Shown: piece after piece, positions 42,182-50,871 of the stretch
How positions within the stretch are numbered: position 1 is the first letter of the stretch
How the letters are laid out: the number at the start of each line of letters is the position of its first letter
Assembly (NCBI RefSeq): GCF_014649695.1
Contig: NZ_BMTN01000002.1
Span: 310,001-374,000, forward strand
Reading direction: 5' to 3'
Origin: Streptomyces kurssanovii
Lineage (GTDB): Bacteria; Actinomycetota; Actinomycetes; Streptomycetales; Streptomycetaceae
Length of the DNA: 64,000 nucleotides
Notes under the pieces: model-generated
What the model saw: only the letters and a program-made list of their open reading frames with translations
What the model was told of the DNA's origin: nothing
Database searches by the model: none
Position numbers and translations under genes: made by a program

Positions 42182-43936
42182 ATGTCGAACACCTCACGGC
42201 GTGGTCTTCTCGCCGTCCTCGCCGCCTCCGCCACTGCCGTCCCGCTCGGCGCTCTGACAGCCGCCCCGGCCCGCGCCGCGGGGCCCGCCCGGGCCGCCGC
42301 GCCGCTCGCGGCCCCGGCCGGCCTCGGCACCGCCCGCTCGTCCGTCACCCAGGCCCCGCTGGACGCCTCGTACTTCACCCGGCTGACGCTGCACACTCCG
42401 CTCACCGCCACCGTGCTGCCGGGGACCCCGGCGCGGACCGAGGTCACCTCCGGCGGCGAACGCGTCGCGCTGCTGACCCATGGCGCGCGGACCGTCGTAC
42501 TGCCCGGCCCCGAAAGGACGTTCACCGAGAACAAGAAGCCGTACACGGACGACTTCGGGCGCACCCTGCCGGACCTGGCGCTGCCGGCGGCGGAGCGCCG
42601 CTACTGGGGAAGCACGCCCGGCGGCGGCAGCTGGTCCACGCTCGGGCCCGACGAGACCGATTACTCGGTCGTGCCCGGCGCCGGCGTCATCGCCCTCACC
42701 ACCGACCACGCGAGCCGCCACGCCAGTGTGCGCGACGACGGCATCACCGACGTCGACGTGCGTTCTGTGGCCCGGTTCGACAAGGTACCCACCGGTCAGG
42801 CCTGCTCGTACGCGCTGTCCTTCGGCTATCAGAGCACCCACGACAACTACCGGGCCCGGCTGTCGTTCCTCACCTCGGGCGCGGTCGAACTGCGCGTCGA
42901 GAAGGAGGTCGCCGACAACGTCACCCAGCTGGCCTCCGCCCTCACGCTCGCCACCGCTGTGCCCGCCGGGACCGACTGGACGATCCGGGTGCGCCGTGAA
43001 GGCACCCGGATCCGGGCCAAGGCATGGCGATCCGACCTCGCGGAGCCGTCCGCCTGGGCCGTCGACGTCAGCGACTCCACGTTCGGCGCCGGGCGGGTCG
43101 GCCTGCGGGCACTGGCCAACAGCGGCTGCACCAATCTGCCCGTCAGGCTCACCGTCAGCCGCTTCCAGGTCGACGCCGCCGCTTGGGAGGCGCCGCCCAG
43201 CGTCACGCACCGGGACTGGGTGCGGGTGCTGCCGCAGCCGTTCGACGGGAGCTGGACACCAGAGCTCGAGCAGACGATACGCGGCTGGGCCGGCTCCACC
43301 GCTCCCGACGTCCTCGCCCACGCGGCCATGTTCCTGCCCGGCGCCCCGGCGGTGACGAGCGGGACGGGACCGGCCAAGGACAAGCAGGTGCTGGGCGAGG
43401 CCGGGTACGGATATCTCGATCCGCGGGGCGACCGCTATGAAGGCGCCGACTTCCACGAGTACATGAACGTCGGCTGGACCTTCCCCGACGGCACCTGGAC
43501 GGGGCCGTCCGCCAAGCAGGTCGGCAACCTCGACTGCTCGGGCTACACACGCATGGTCTACGGCTACCACCTGGGCGTGCCGCTGGCCGCGGGCGAGGAC
43601 ACTTCGGGCACCCGGCTCCCGCGCAGGTCCCGTGACATGGCCGAGCACGCGCCCGGCGTCCGCATCGACCGGACCGACGGCACCCGGCCGCCCACCGCCA
43701 CGCAGTTGCAACCCGGTGACCTGGTCCTGTTCAACGCCGACTCGGGCGACGACGGCGTGAGCGCCACGGTCGACCACGTCGGCATCTACCTGGGCGCGGA
43801 CCAGGCCGGCCGCCGCCGCTTCCTGTCCAGCCGCAAGACCGTGGACGGGCCGACGATGTCCGACCTGGGCGGCGCGTCACTGCTCGACGGCACGGGCACG
43901 TACGCCAGGACACTGCACACCGTGCACCGCATCTGA
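42182..43936 (+). CDS. Secreted NlpC/P60-family hydrolase
   Basis: The 584-residue protein has a signal peptide with a twin-arginine-like start (SRRGLLAVLAASATAVPLG), a beta-rich middle domain (about residues 80-350) and a C-terminal NlpC/P60 domain with catalytic Cys452 (NLDCSGYTRMVYG) and His in VDHVGIYLG. NlpC/P60 enzymes cut peptide bonds in cell-wall stem peptides. The start is ATG 42182, where the signal peptide begins; the open frame extends much further upstream only as a shadow of the TetR gene. The middle domain resembles a lectin-like sandwich and may bind wall polymers. Confidence 0.88.
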   Translation: MSNTSRRGLLAVLAASATAVPLGALTAAPARAAGPARAAAPLAAPAGLGTARSSVTQAPLDASYFTRLTLHTPLTATVLPGTPARTEVTSGGERVALLTHGARTVVLPGPERTFTENKKPYTDDFGRTLPDLALPAAERRYWGSTPGGGSWSTLGPDETDYSVVPGAGVIALTTDHASRHASVRDDGITDVDVRSVARFDKVPTGQACSYALSFGYQSTHDNYRARLSFLTSGAVELRVEKEVADNVTQLASALTLATAVPAGTDWTIRVRREGTRIRAKAWRSDLAEPSAWAVDVSDSTFGAGRVGLRALANSGCTNLPVRLTVSRFQVDAAAWEAPPSVTHRDWVRVLPQPFDGSWTPELEQTIRGWAGSTAPDVLAHAAMFLPGAPAVTSGTGPAKDKQVLGEAGYGYLDPRGDRYEGADFHEYMNVGWTFPDGTWTGPSAKQVGNLDCSGYTRMVYGYHLGVPLAAGEDTSGTRLPRRSRDMAEHAPGVRIDRTDGTRPPTATQLQPGDLVLFNADSGDDGVSATVDHVGIYLGADQAGRRRFLSSRKTVDGPTMSDLGGASLLDGTGTYARTLHTVHRI

Positions 43937-43943
43937 CGCCGCG

Positions 43944-43976
43944 CCGACGCCCTCACCGGCCAGGGGAGGGCGTCGG
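43944..43976 (+). terminator. Terminator after NlpC/P60 gene
   Basis: An 11-bp stem, CCGACGCCCTC with GAGGGCGTCGG, begins 8 nt after the stop codon. Confidence 0.82.
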
Positions 43977-44000
43977 TCCGGTCCCGGGCCGAACCGGGCC

Positions 44001-44032
44001 GAGCCCTGTCCGCCGGCCGGCGGACAGGGCTC
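44001..44032. terminator. Second, bidirectional terminator
   Basis: A perfect 32-bp palindrome (GAGCCCTGTCCGCCGG and its complement) lies in the gap between the convergent genes. Confidence 0.88.
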
Positions 44033-44057
44033 GTACGCGTGGCTCACCGGCGGTCGT

Positions 44058-46502
44058 TCACCGCCTGCGTACGTCTCCCTTCCCGCACGCCACACCGTCC
44101 CGGTTCGGGTCGAGCCGCAGGGGGTCGTCCCCGCCGTTGACCTTCAGGCGGCCGTAGTCGTGCGCGGCCAGCCAGGCGCAGCGGGCGGCCGTCGTGCGGG
44201 CCACCGTCTTCGGGAAGGTGGTCGGGACGCAGACGCCCGCGTTGCCGTAGTGCCGGTCGCAGCCCGCGATCTGCGGGTCCACGGGCACCGAACTCCGCTT
44301 CTTCAGCGGCTTCTTCGGAGCCCGCGCCAGATCGTCCGCGAAGTCGTGGACATGGGCGGAGGGATGGCCGGCCGCCGCCTTCGCCATGGCGGGCGGGCCG
44401 CCGAGGTGCACCCACTCCGCCACCGACGGCACGCCGTTGGCGTCGACCGCGAAGAGCATGTACCAGCCCGGCGGCGCCAGGTTCGGGTTGCTGGTGACGT
44501 TCAGGTCGACGTTGTTGCCGTCGACCGTCATCGGCAGGTCCACGAACCGCTGGTTGGGGTCGGACGAGTGCGTCACCGCCGCCGGGCGTATCAGCTCCGC
44601 CTTCGCTATCGGCCGGTCGACGGTGATCCGCTGGGTGTCGCCGTACGTCCACTGCCCGTCGATCACCGAGGTGATCCGCGGCCGTGCCCCCTTGAGCAGG
44701 TACGGCGGCGTGTAGATCGAGACGTTGTGGTTGTACGTGCCGTTGCCGGGGTTGTCGCCGACCGACATGACGCGGCCGTCGGGCAGCAGGAAGGAGGAGG
44801 AGTGGTAGCCGCGCGGGATCGGGTCGGTCGCGAGCCCCGCCTCGTAGGTGTTGGTCACCGGGTCGAAGAACGACGCCTCGTACACCGGGTCGGCCCGGTC
44901 GTGCAGGCCGCCGCCGGTCTCGAAGACCTTGCCGTCGGGCAGCAGCACCGCCGAGACGTACATCTTGCCCTCCGCGCCCGTCTGCGGGCGCCGGCCGAGG
45001 CCCTGGTCGACCTCGCCCTGCGGCAGCAGGGGGCCGTGCACGTACCCGGGGTTCGGCTCCTTGAGGTCGATGATGTCGGTGTAGCGGTTGGCGACCGGGT
45101 TGGTCTCGTTGTTGCCGCCGCCGACCGTCAGCACCCTCTGGTCCTGCGCGGGCGGCAGGAGCACGCTCGCCGACTCGTCGCGTTCGTCCTTGGCCCGGAG
45201 GCCGGGCACGTCGGTGATGGTGTTGGCCTCGTAGTCGTAGATCGAGGCGCCGGTGCCCGGGGTGCCGTTTCCGAAGGTGTGGCTGCCCGAGTAGAAGAGG
45301 CGGCCGTCCTGCATGAGGATCATCGACGGGTACAGGCCCCAGTACGACCAGGTCTGGTTCACCTCGTTCATCGGGAGCCACTTGTTCTGGGCGGCGGAGA
45401 ACTTCTCCGCGGTCACATTGCCGGTCGAGTCCTCCTTCAGCCCGCCGAAGGAGATGACGTCACCGTTGCCGAGGACGGTCGCCGACGGGTACCAGTGGCC
45501 GCCGTTCATGTCGTTCGTGCGGGTGTAGGTCTCGGTCTCCGGGTCGAAGATGAACGAGTCCTTCAGGCCCTGGTAGCCGATCGAGCCGTCCGCGGAGGGG
45601 TAACCCTTGTTGCCGGACATGATCAGGATCTTGCCGTCCTGAAGCTGCACATGGCCCGCGCAGAACATGTCGACCGGCGTGGGAATCGTCCTGAAGGTGC
45701 CGGTCGCCGGGTCGTAGACGGCCGAGGTGAAGGTGCCCGCCTCGAAGAGTGCCGGGTCGTTGCCCGAGCCGGCGATGACGAGGACCCGTCCGTTGTGCAT
45801 GACCACCGAGTGCATGGAGCGCACCGGGTTCTGCACCGGAAGGACGTCCCAGCGGCCCTTGAGGCACTCCTGCGGCGTGCCCGTGCAGGTGGGATCCGGA
45901 GCCGGGACCGACACCTCCTCCATCACGTAGTCGTCGGTGGTGACCGAGCCCGCGCCGTACACGGACACGCCCCACGCGATCCGGTCGGTGCCCGGGGGGA
46001 CGGCGGGAGTGCGGACCTCGGTGCGCTGATAACCGGCGCTCATCCCGAGGGTCTTGAGGTCCGTCCAGTACTGCCAGCCGGCCGTGGTGTCGTGGCGGAA
46101 GAGCGTGACGGAGGCGTCGGGAGTGGTCGATTTGTACCAGAGCGACAGGTCGTACTGCCGGTCCGGCGTCACCTGCGGCGCACAGGCCGTGGTCTCGGTG
46201 ATCAGGGCCTTGCGGTCGCCGTCGACACGGCGGGTCAGCGAGACCTTCATCGCCTTGGTGCCGGAGTGGGCGTCGGCGACCGTCTCGAACGTGAAGTCGT
46301 TGTCCCCCCAGCCGGACTTGGACCAGCAGGCGGGCATGTCACCCGTGCCCGCCGTCTCGAAGCCGGGGTTGGAGATCAGGTTGGGCGGGCCGGCCTGGGC
46401 CGTCTGCGGGACGGACATCAGCAGCGCCGTGGTCATGGCGCCGACGGCGAGCAGGGCGGTCCTGCGTCTGGGTCGGCGGGGGATCCGGAGCGGTGGCGGC
46501 AT
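44058..46502 (-). CDS. Secreted galactose-oxidase-like copper enzyme with excalibur domain
   Basis: The 814-residue protein has a signal peptide (ALLAVGAMTTALLMSVPQTAQA), a carbohydrate-binding-like beta-sandwich (about 40-200), a seven-bladed kelch-type galactose oxidase domain (about 215-690) and a C-terminal excalibur calcium-binding motif (DPNRDGVACG). The radical copper site is suggested by Cys281 in MFCAGH, Tyr566-His567 in GYHSSSF and His645 in THSSDPNQRFV; together these imply a Tyr-Cys cofactor that oxidises a primary alcohol to an aldehyde. It resembles GlxA of Streptomyces but is longer and has the excalibur end. It is last in a four-gene glycan operon. Confidence 0.9.
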   Translation of the reverse strand: MPPPLRIPRRPRRRTALLAVGAMTTALLMSVPQTAQAGPPNLISNPGFETAGTGDMPACWSKSGWGDNDFTFETVADAHSGTKAMKVSLTRRVDGDRKALITETTACAPQVTPDRQYDLSLWYKSTTPDASVTLFRHDTTAGWQYWTDLKTLGMSAGYQRTEVRTPAVPPGTDRIAWGVSVYGAGSVTTDDYVMEEVSVPAPDPTCTGTPQECLKGRWDVLPVQNPVRSMHSVVMHNGRVLVIAGSGNDPALFEAGTFTSAVYDPATGTFRTIPTPVDMFCAGHVQLQDGKILIMSGNKGYPSADGSIGYQGLKDSFIFDPETETYTRTNDMNGGHWYPSATVLGNGDVISFGGLKEDSTGNVTAEKFSAAQNKWLPMNEVNQTWSYWGLYPSMILMQDGRLFYSGSHTFGNGTPGTGASIYDYEANTITDVPGLRAKDERDESASVLLPPAQDQRVLTVGGGNNETNPVANRYTDIIDLKEPNPGYVHGPLLPQGEVDQGLGRRPQTGAEGKMYVSAVLLPDGKVFETGGGLHDRADPVYEASFFDPVTNTYEAGLATDPIPRGYHSSSFLLPDGRVMSVGDNPGNGTYNHNVSIYTPPYLLKGARPRITSVIDGQWTYGDTQRITVDRPIAKAELIRPAAVTHSSDPNQRFVDLPMTVDGNNVDLNVTSNPNLAPPGWYMLFAVDANGVPSVAEWVHLGGPPAMAKAAAGHPSAHVHDFADDLARAPKKPLKKRSSVPVDPQIAGCDRHYGNAGVCVPTTFPKTVARTTAARCAWLAAHDYGRLKVNGGDDPLRLDPNRDGVACGKGDVRRR

Positions 46503-46553
46503 GAGCGGGTTCCCTTCGTGCGGCTCTCTTCCGAGGGATGTCGGTGGGGTGTT

Positions 46554-47759
46554 TCAGGAGCTGATGACCCGCATGTCCTGCCGGGCGGCGTGCGGGGCGC
46601 TCTTCCTGCGCGGCAGATAGACCAGCGCCTCCGTCGCGGCGAAGCGCACGACGAACGTGGTCAGCAGCGCGAGCGCCGTCGCCGGGAGCACCGCCATGTC
46701 CAGCCAGGACACGAACAGCGCGATCAGTGGGATCCGCAGCAGCAGATCGGCGTTGGCCAGCAGCGCGAAGCGGCCGGCCCGGTCCGCCCAGTGCCGGTGC
46801 CGCCGGCGGTCGCGGAACAGCAGCACCTCGATGAGCAGGAAGTTCCAGGCCACACCGAACTGGTTGGCCACGATCTCGGCCGGCAGGTAGTGCATGCCGG
46901 CACCGGTCAGCAGATGCAGTGCGAGAAGGTTCGGCACGAAGCCGGTCAGCCCGATCAGACCGAACGCGACCATCCTGGCCATCGCGGACGCGGTGCGCAG
47001 CCCGGTGAGATGACCGAGGAACCGCATGCCCTCCTTCGCCGTCGACTTCGACTCGCCGGCGAACCGGTCCTGGAAGACGAACGGCACCTCGGCGACCGTC
47101 TCCGGGCGACAGCGCACCGCGAGTTCCAGCAGGATCTTGTAGCCGAGCGGCTTCAGCGCGTCGGCCGTCACCACACTGCGCCGGATCGCGAAGAAGCCGC
47201 TCATCGGGTCGCTGATCCCGCGCAGCCGCCGCGGGAACAGCGCCTTGGTGAGCCAGGTCGCGCCGCGCGAGACGGCGATCCGGTAGCCGCCGGCGAGGCC
47301 CTCGCGGCTGCCGCCGCGGATGTAGCGGCTGGCGACGACCAGGTCCGCGCCCGCGCGTTCGCCCGCCGCGACCAGGTCCGGTACCAGGGCGGGGGGATGC
47401 TGGAGGTCGGCGTCCATGACGACGATCCAGTCGGAGCCGGCCCTCCGCATGCCTTCGACGACGGCCCCGCCGAGCCCGCCGTCCGGAGTGTCCCGGTGCA
47501 GCACGCCGACCGGGAACGGGCAGTCCTGCGCGGCGCTGCGGATCACGTCCGGGGTGTCGTCGGTCGAGTCGTCGACGAACAGCACCTCGCAAGGCAGCCG
47601 GGAAGGCACCGAGTCGGTGAGTCTGCGCAGGAGTTCACGGATGTTGCCGGACTCGTTGTAGGTGGGGACGACGATGGTGACGGCGCCGGGTTCGGCGACC
47701 TGGGTAGCACTCAGCTCCGGATCGCCGAGTTCCTCGGCGCCCGTACGGGGGGTGGTCAC
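46554..47759 (-). CDS. Polyprenol-phosphate glycosyltransferase with GtrA domain
   Basis: The 401-residue protein has a GT2 domain of the dolichol-phosphate mannose synthase type (TIVVPTYNESGNIRELLRRL, VMDADLQHPP, RGISDPMSGFF) in residues 25-265 and four membrane helices of a GtrA domain after it. It should load a sugar on polyprenol phosphate and help it cross the membrane. The start is GTG 47759, overlapping the upstream stop (GTGA). The next gene encodes a membrane glycosyltransferase that could use that lipid-linked sugar. Confidence 0.92.
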   Translation of the reverse strand: MTTPRTGAEELGDPELSATQVAEPGAVTIVVPTYNESGNIRELLRRLTDSVPSRLPCEVLFVDDSTDDTPDVIRSAAQDCPFPVGVLHRDTPDGGLGGAVVEGMRRAGSDWIVVMDADLQHPPALVPDLVAAGERAGADLVVASRYIRGGSREGLAGGYRIAVSRGATWLTKALFPRRLRGISDPMSGFFAIRRSVVTADALKPLGYKILLELAVRCRPETVAEVPFVFQDRFAGESKSTAKEGMRFLGHLTGLRTASAMARMVAFGLIGLTGFVPNLLALHLLTGAGMHYLPAEIVANQFGVAWNFLLIEVLLFRDRRRHRHWADRAGRFALLANADLLLRIPLIALFVSWLDMAVLPATALALLTTFVVRFAATEALVYLPRRKSAPHAARQDMRVISS

Positions 47760-49435
47760 AGCTCGCCTCCAGCGATCCTGCGGATCTCGATACGGTCCTC
47801 GCCCGTGCCGAAGACGGCGACCGGCGTCGAGTGTTCGAGCGCGGACTTGACGTTGGGCAGGTCGACGGCGTCACGCCGTACGGTCGGCGACGACACGACG
47901 TAGTCGAGGTCGCGCCAGCCGCGCGGCATCGTCTTCGCCACCGCCGGGTCGAGGTCCGCCTTGTAGAACCAGATCGCCCCGGTGCCGGGCTCGAAACCGT
48001 CGTGCACGAGATCCAGCCAGAGGGCGTCGTCGACGAGCACGCGGGTGTTGGCCGGGTCGTCGACCTCGTTCTGCATCCAGGCGGCCGCGGCTCGGTAGGG
48101 GGCGTTGGCGTCGACGGTGAGCGCGGCCCTGTTGCCGTCGTACCAGCGGGGAACGACGTACCCGACCGCCGCCACGGCCAGCAGTGCCGCCGCGGTGAGG
48201 CGTGCGGCGCGCGCCCGGGCGGGCGCCGTGGACAGGCCCGGCCGGGCCTGTCCCGCGCCCCAGTTGCCGCGGCGCAGTACGGCGTGGGCCACGCTGGCCA
48301 CCGCGGCCGCCAGGACCAGCGCGAGGAACGGGAGCGCCTGGATCACGTACATCGCCGGGAGATAGCCCGAGGGCCGCATCGCGACGACCGCGAGGATCGC
48401 CACCACCAGCGCCGGGCCGGCGAGTGCCCGTGCGGTGACCGACCAGCGGACCGTGACGAGCAGGAGCGCGGCGCCGGCCAGTCCGCCGACGGGCAGCACG
48501 GTGTCGTAGTAGAGCCAGGAGGTGAGGACCCCGTGGGAGCCGGTGCCCTCGTCGAGGATGAATCCGGAGCCGGGCCGGCTCATCTGGTAGGTGATGCCGT
48601 CGATCAGCGACACATGGCCGGCGCCGGGGAACAGCTCGCTGTTCAGCAGCGCGTACAGCGGATAGGACAGGCCGATCAGCGCGCAGGCCGTGATCGCTCC
48701 GGTCACCGCGAACTTACGGGTGTCGCGGTGGCTGTGCCGCCACATCGTCACCAGCAGCGCGGGGAGCACGACCAGCATGGTCTCCTTGGTCAGCACGGAG
48801 ACGGCGGCGGTGAGCCCCGCGGCGAAGTGGTGCCACAGATGCCGGCTGGGCGACGCGGCCAGGCAGAACGCCAGCAGCATCCACATCACGGCGATGTTGT
48901 CGAGGAAGATCTCGCGCTGCAGCACGACGGAGAGAGGCGAGAGACCGAAGAGGGCCATCGCCAGCCCGGCCGCCCACCGCGGCAGGAACAGCCGGCGCGC
49001 CAGCACGTACAGCAGCACCGCGCACGCCGCGCTGACCGCCAGCATCGCGAACCGCATGGAGGCGACGCTCATCGTCTCGGGGGCGATCAGCGAGGGTATC
49101 CAGGTCAGGAACGCGATCTGGATCCAGCCCAGCGGCGGATGGTCGTACCAGTACGTGTAGTGGGCGAGCCCTTCGCCCTGCTGGACCGCCCACGCCTGGG
49201 CGAGGTAGGTGCCCTCGTCGTCGCTGAGCGTCGGGAACTGGGTGATGTTCCAGCCCTGGACGAGAAGGATCACGCACAGCAGCACGCCGCACAGCAGCAG
49301 GTCGGGCCGGGAACTGCGGAACCGCACGACCGGTCGGACGTACGCGGGCGCGGCGGTGGTGGTGGCCGTCGCCTTCGCGGGTGCGGCGGATACCGGCTCG
49401 GTGGCTTCAGGGGCCGGAGGCAGGGTGGTGGTCAC
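47756..49435 (-). CDS. PMT/ArnT-like membrane glycosyltransferase
   Basis: The 559-residue protein has 11-12 membrane helices and the GT-C catalytic acidic loop LSDDEGTYLAQAW after the first helix, plus WYDHPPLGW. Such enzymes transfer a sugar from a polyprenol-phosphate donor to protein or glycan on the outer face of the membrane. A C-terminal soluble domain of about 110 residues follows. The start is GTG 49435, overlapping the synthase stop (GTGA). It is the natural user of the donor made by the next gene. Confidence 0.9.
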   Translation of the reverse strand: MTTTLPPAPEATEPVSAAPAKATATTTAAPAYVRPVVRFRSSRPDLLLCGVLLCVILLVQGWNITQFPTLSDDEGTYLAQAWAVQQGEGLAHYTYWYDHPPLGWIQIAFLTWIPSLIAPETMSVASMRFAMLAVSAACAVLLYVLARRLFLPRWAAGLAMALFGLSPLSVVLQREIFLDNIAVMWMLLAFCLAASPSRHLWHHFAAGLTAAVSVLTKETMLVVLPALLVTMWRHSHRDTRKFAVTGAITACALIGLSYPLYALLNSELFPGAGHVSLIDGITYQMSRPGSGFILDEGTGSHGVLTSWLYYDTVLPVGGLAGAALLLVTVRWSVTARALAGPALVVAILAVVAMRPSGYLPAMYVIQALPFLALVLAAAVASVAHAVLRRGNWGAGQARPGLSTAPARARAARLTAAALLAVAAVGYVVPRWYDGNRAALTVDANAPYRAAAAWMQNEVDDPANTRVLVDDALWLDLVHDGFEPGTGAIWFYKADLDPAVAKTMPRGWRDLDYVVSSPTVRRDAVDLPNVKSALEHSTPVAVFGTGEDRIEIRRIAGGEL

Positions 49436-50703
49436 CGGCGGGCGTCCTCTCTGGTCCCGGACACCTCGGTGAGGTGCGCGCCGACATGGCTGGTGAGCTC
49501 CCACTCGTTACGGCCGCGCTGCTCGCGCCAGACCGCGCGCACGGCGGCGCCGGCGAGCAGGACCTGGTAGAAGGGGCCGCCGACGACGAGCTTGACGTAG
49601 TGGATCGCACGGACCCGCAGGCCGTACTGCTTGCCGAAGTCGTGCAGTCCGACGATCTCGAAGACGAAGGTGACCATCGCCGTGATCAGCGGCAGGAAGG
49701 TCACGATGGCGACGCCCACCGGGACGTCGAGGAAGAGCGCGATCGCGACGTTGACCGGGATGACCACGCCCGAGTACGCCTGGAGGAACGGCGTCATCAG
49801 GGTGTAGCGGGCCAGCATGCGCTGGCCGCGCCCGGGCAGTTGCTTCCAGTCCTTCTTCCGGTAGACCTGGAGGAACCCCTGGTTCCAGCGGGTGCGCTGC
49901 TTGAGCAGGCTCATCAGCGTGCCCGGGGTCTCCTCCCGGGTGACCATGTCGCTGTCGTACGCGACGACGACCTTCTTGCCGGCGGACGACAGCCGCACCC
50001 CCAGGTCGCAGTCCTCCGCGAGGCAGTTCGGGTCCCAGCCGCCGGCCTCGCGCAGCACCGGGGTGCGTACGAAGACGGTGTTGCCGCCGAGCGGGATGAA
50101 GCCCTTCTGCGCGTGCAGGTGGAGCCGGCTGCGGAACCAGAAGAAGTACTCCAGGCAGTTGCGCAGGCTGTACCAGCTGGAGTGGAAGTTGATCAGCTGC
50201 ACCCCGCCCTGCACCACGTCGGCGCCGGTGGAGGTGAAGGCGTGGTCGACGTGGGCCAGCAGCTCCGGGTGGACCTGGTCCTCGGCGTCGAACACCCCGA
50301 CGATGTCGCCGCGGCAGTGCGGCAGTGCCGTGTTGAGCGCCTTCGGCTTGTTCTTGGTCTCGTGGGTGTCGGTGATGACGCGCACCCGGACCGGATCGCG
50401 GGCGGCGGCGCGTTCGGCGACCGCGGCGGTCTCCGGGTCGTCGTGTCCGACGATCACGATGATCTCGAAGTTGGAGTGACTGGACTCCAGCAGCCGCTCG
50501 ACGGTGTGCTCCAGCACCGCCTGTTCGTGGCGGGCCGGCAGCAGCAGCGAGAAGGAGAGACCGACCCCTCCTTCGGGCCGGTCGAACCGTGTCGCCGCGA
50601 GAGTCTCCGGCGTACGCCAGGCGTGCATCTGCCACCAGAGCGTGAACGCCGCCATCCAGAAAAGCGCCACCGAAATGGCGGCAACGAACAGCGATATGAG
50701 CAT
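49432..50703 (-). CDS. CslA-like processive glycan synthase (GT2)
   Basis: The 423-residue protein has an N-terminal membrane helix, a GT2 catalytic domain with NKPKALNTAL, the FDAEDQVHP acidic motif, LAEDCDLGVRL and QRTRWNQG (the RxxRW-like motif of processive synthases), then about four C-terminal membrane helices. Such enzymes make beta-linked polysaccharides at the membrane. The start is ATG 50703 with AGGGGGG upstream. CslA of Streptomyces, which works with GlxA at hyphal tips, is the nearest comparison, but this protein is shorter. It leads the operon. Confidence 0.87.
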   Translation of the reverse strand: MLISLFVAAISVALFWMAAFTLWWQMHAWRTPETLAATRFDRPEGGVGLSFSLLLPARHEQAVLEHTVERLLESSHSNFEIIVIVGHDDPETAAVAERAAARDPVRVRVITDTHETKNKPKALNTALPHCRGDIVGVFDAEDQVHPELLAHVDHAFTSTGADVVQGGVQLINFHSSWYSLRNCLEYFFWFRSRLHLHAQKGFIPLGGNTVFVRTPVLREAGGWDPNCLAEDCDLGVRLSSAGKKVVVAYDSDMVTREETPGTLMSLLKQRTRWNQGFLQVYRKKDWKQLPGRGQRMLARYTLMTPFLQAYSGVVIPVNVAIALFLDVPVGVAIVTFLPLITAMVTFVFEIVGLHDFGKQYGLRVRAIHYVKLVVGGPFYQVLLAGAAVRAVWREQRGRNEWELTSHVGAHLTEVSGTREDARR

Positions 50704-50871
50704 GAATGGCCCCCCTGCCACTGCGCCGCGGCAGGACCCCCCTGGCCGTCGGCACGTACTTCCCCCACGCGCGTCACTCCCCAGTACGCGCGTCAACTCA
50801 TCTGCGTTCAGGACAATAGAGGCGGAGGATTTCGTTCCGGGGCCTGACGGTTAAATTCAGCTTTTCTCGTC

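Noticed and set aside
44160-47903. Plus-strand open frame across the galactose-oxidase-like gene
   Set aside because: It is an antisense shadow. The minus-strand frames have copper-site and glycosyltransferase motifs; this has none.
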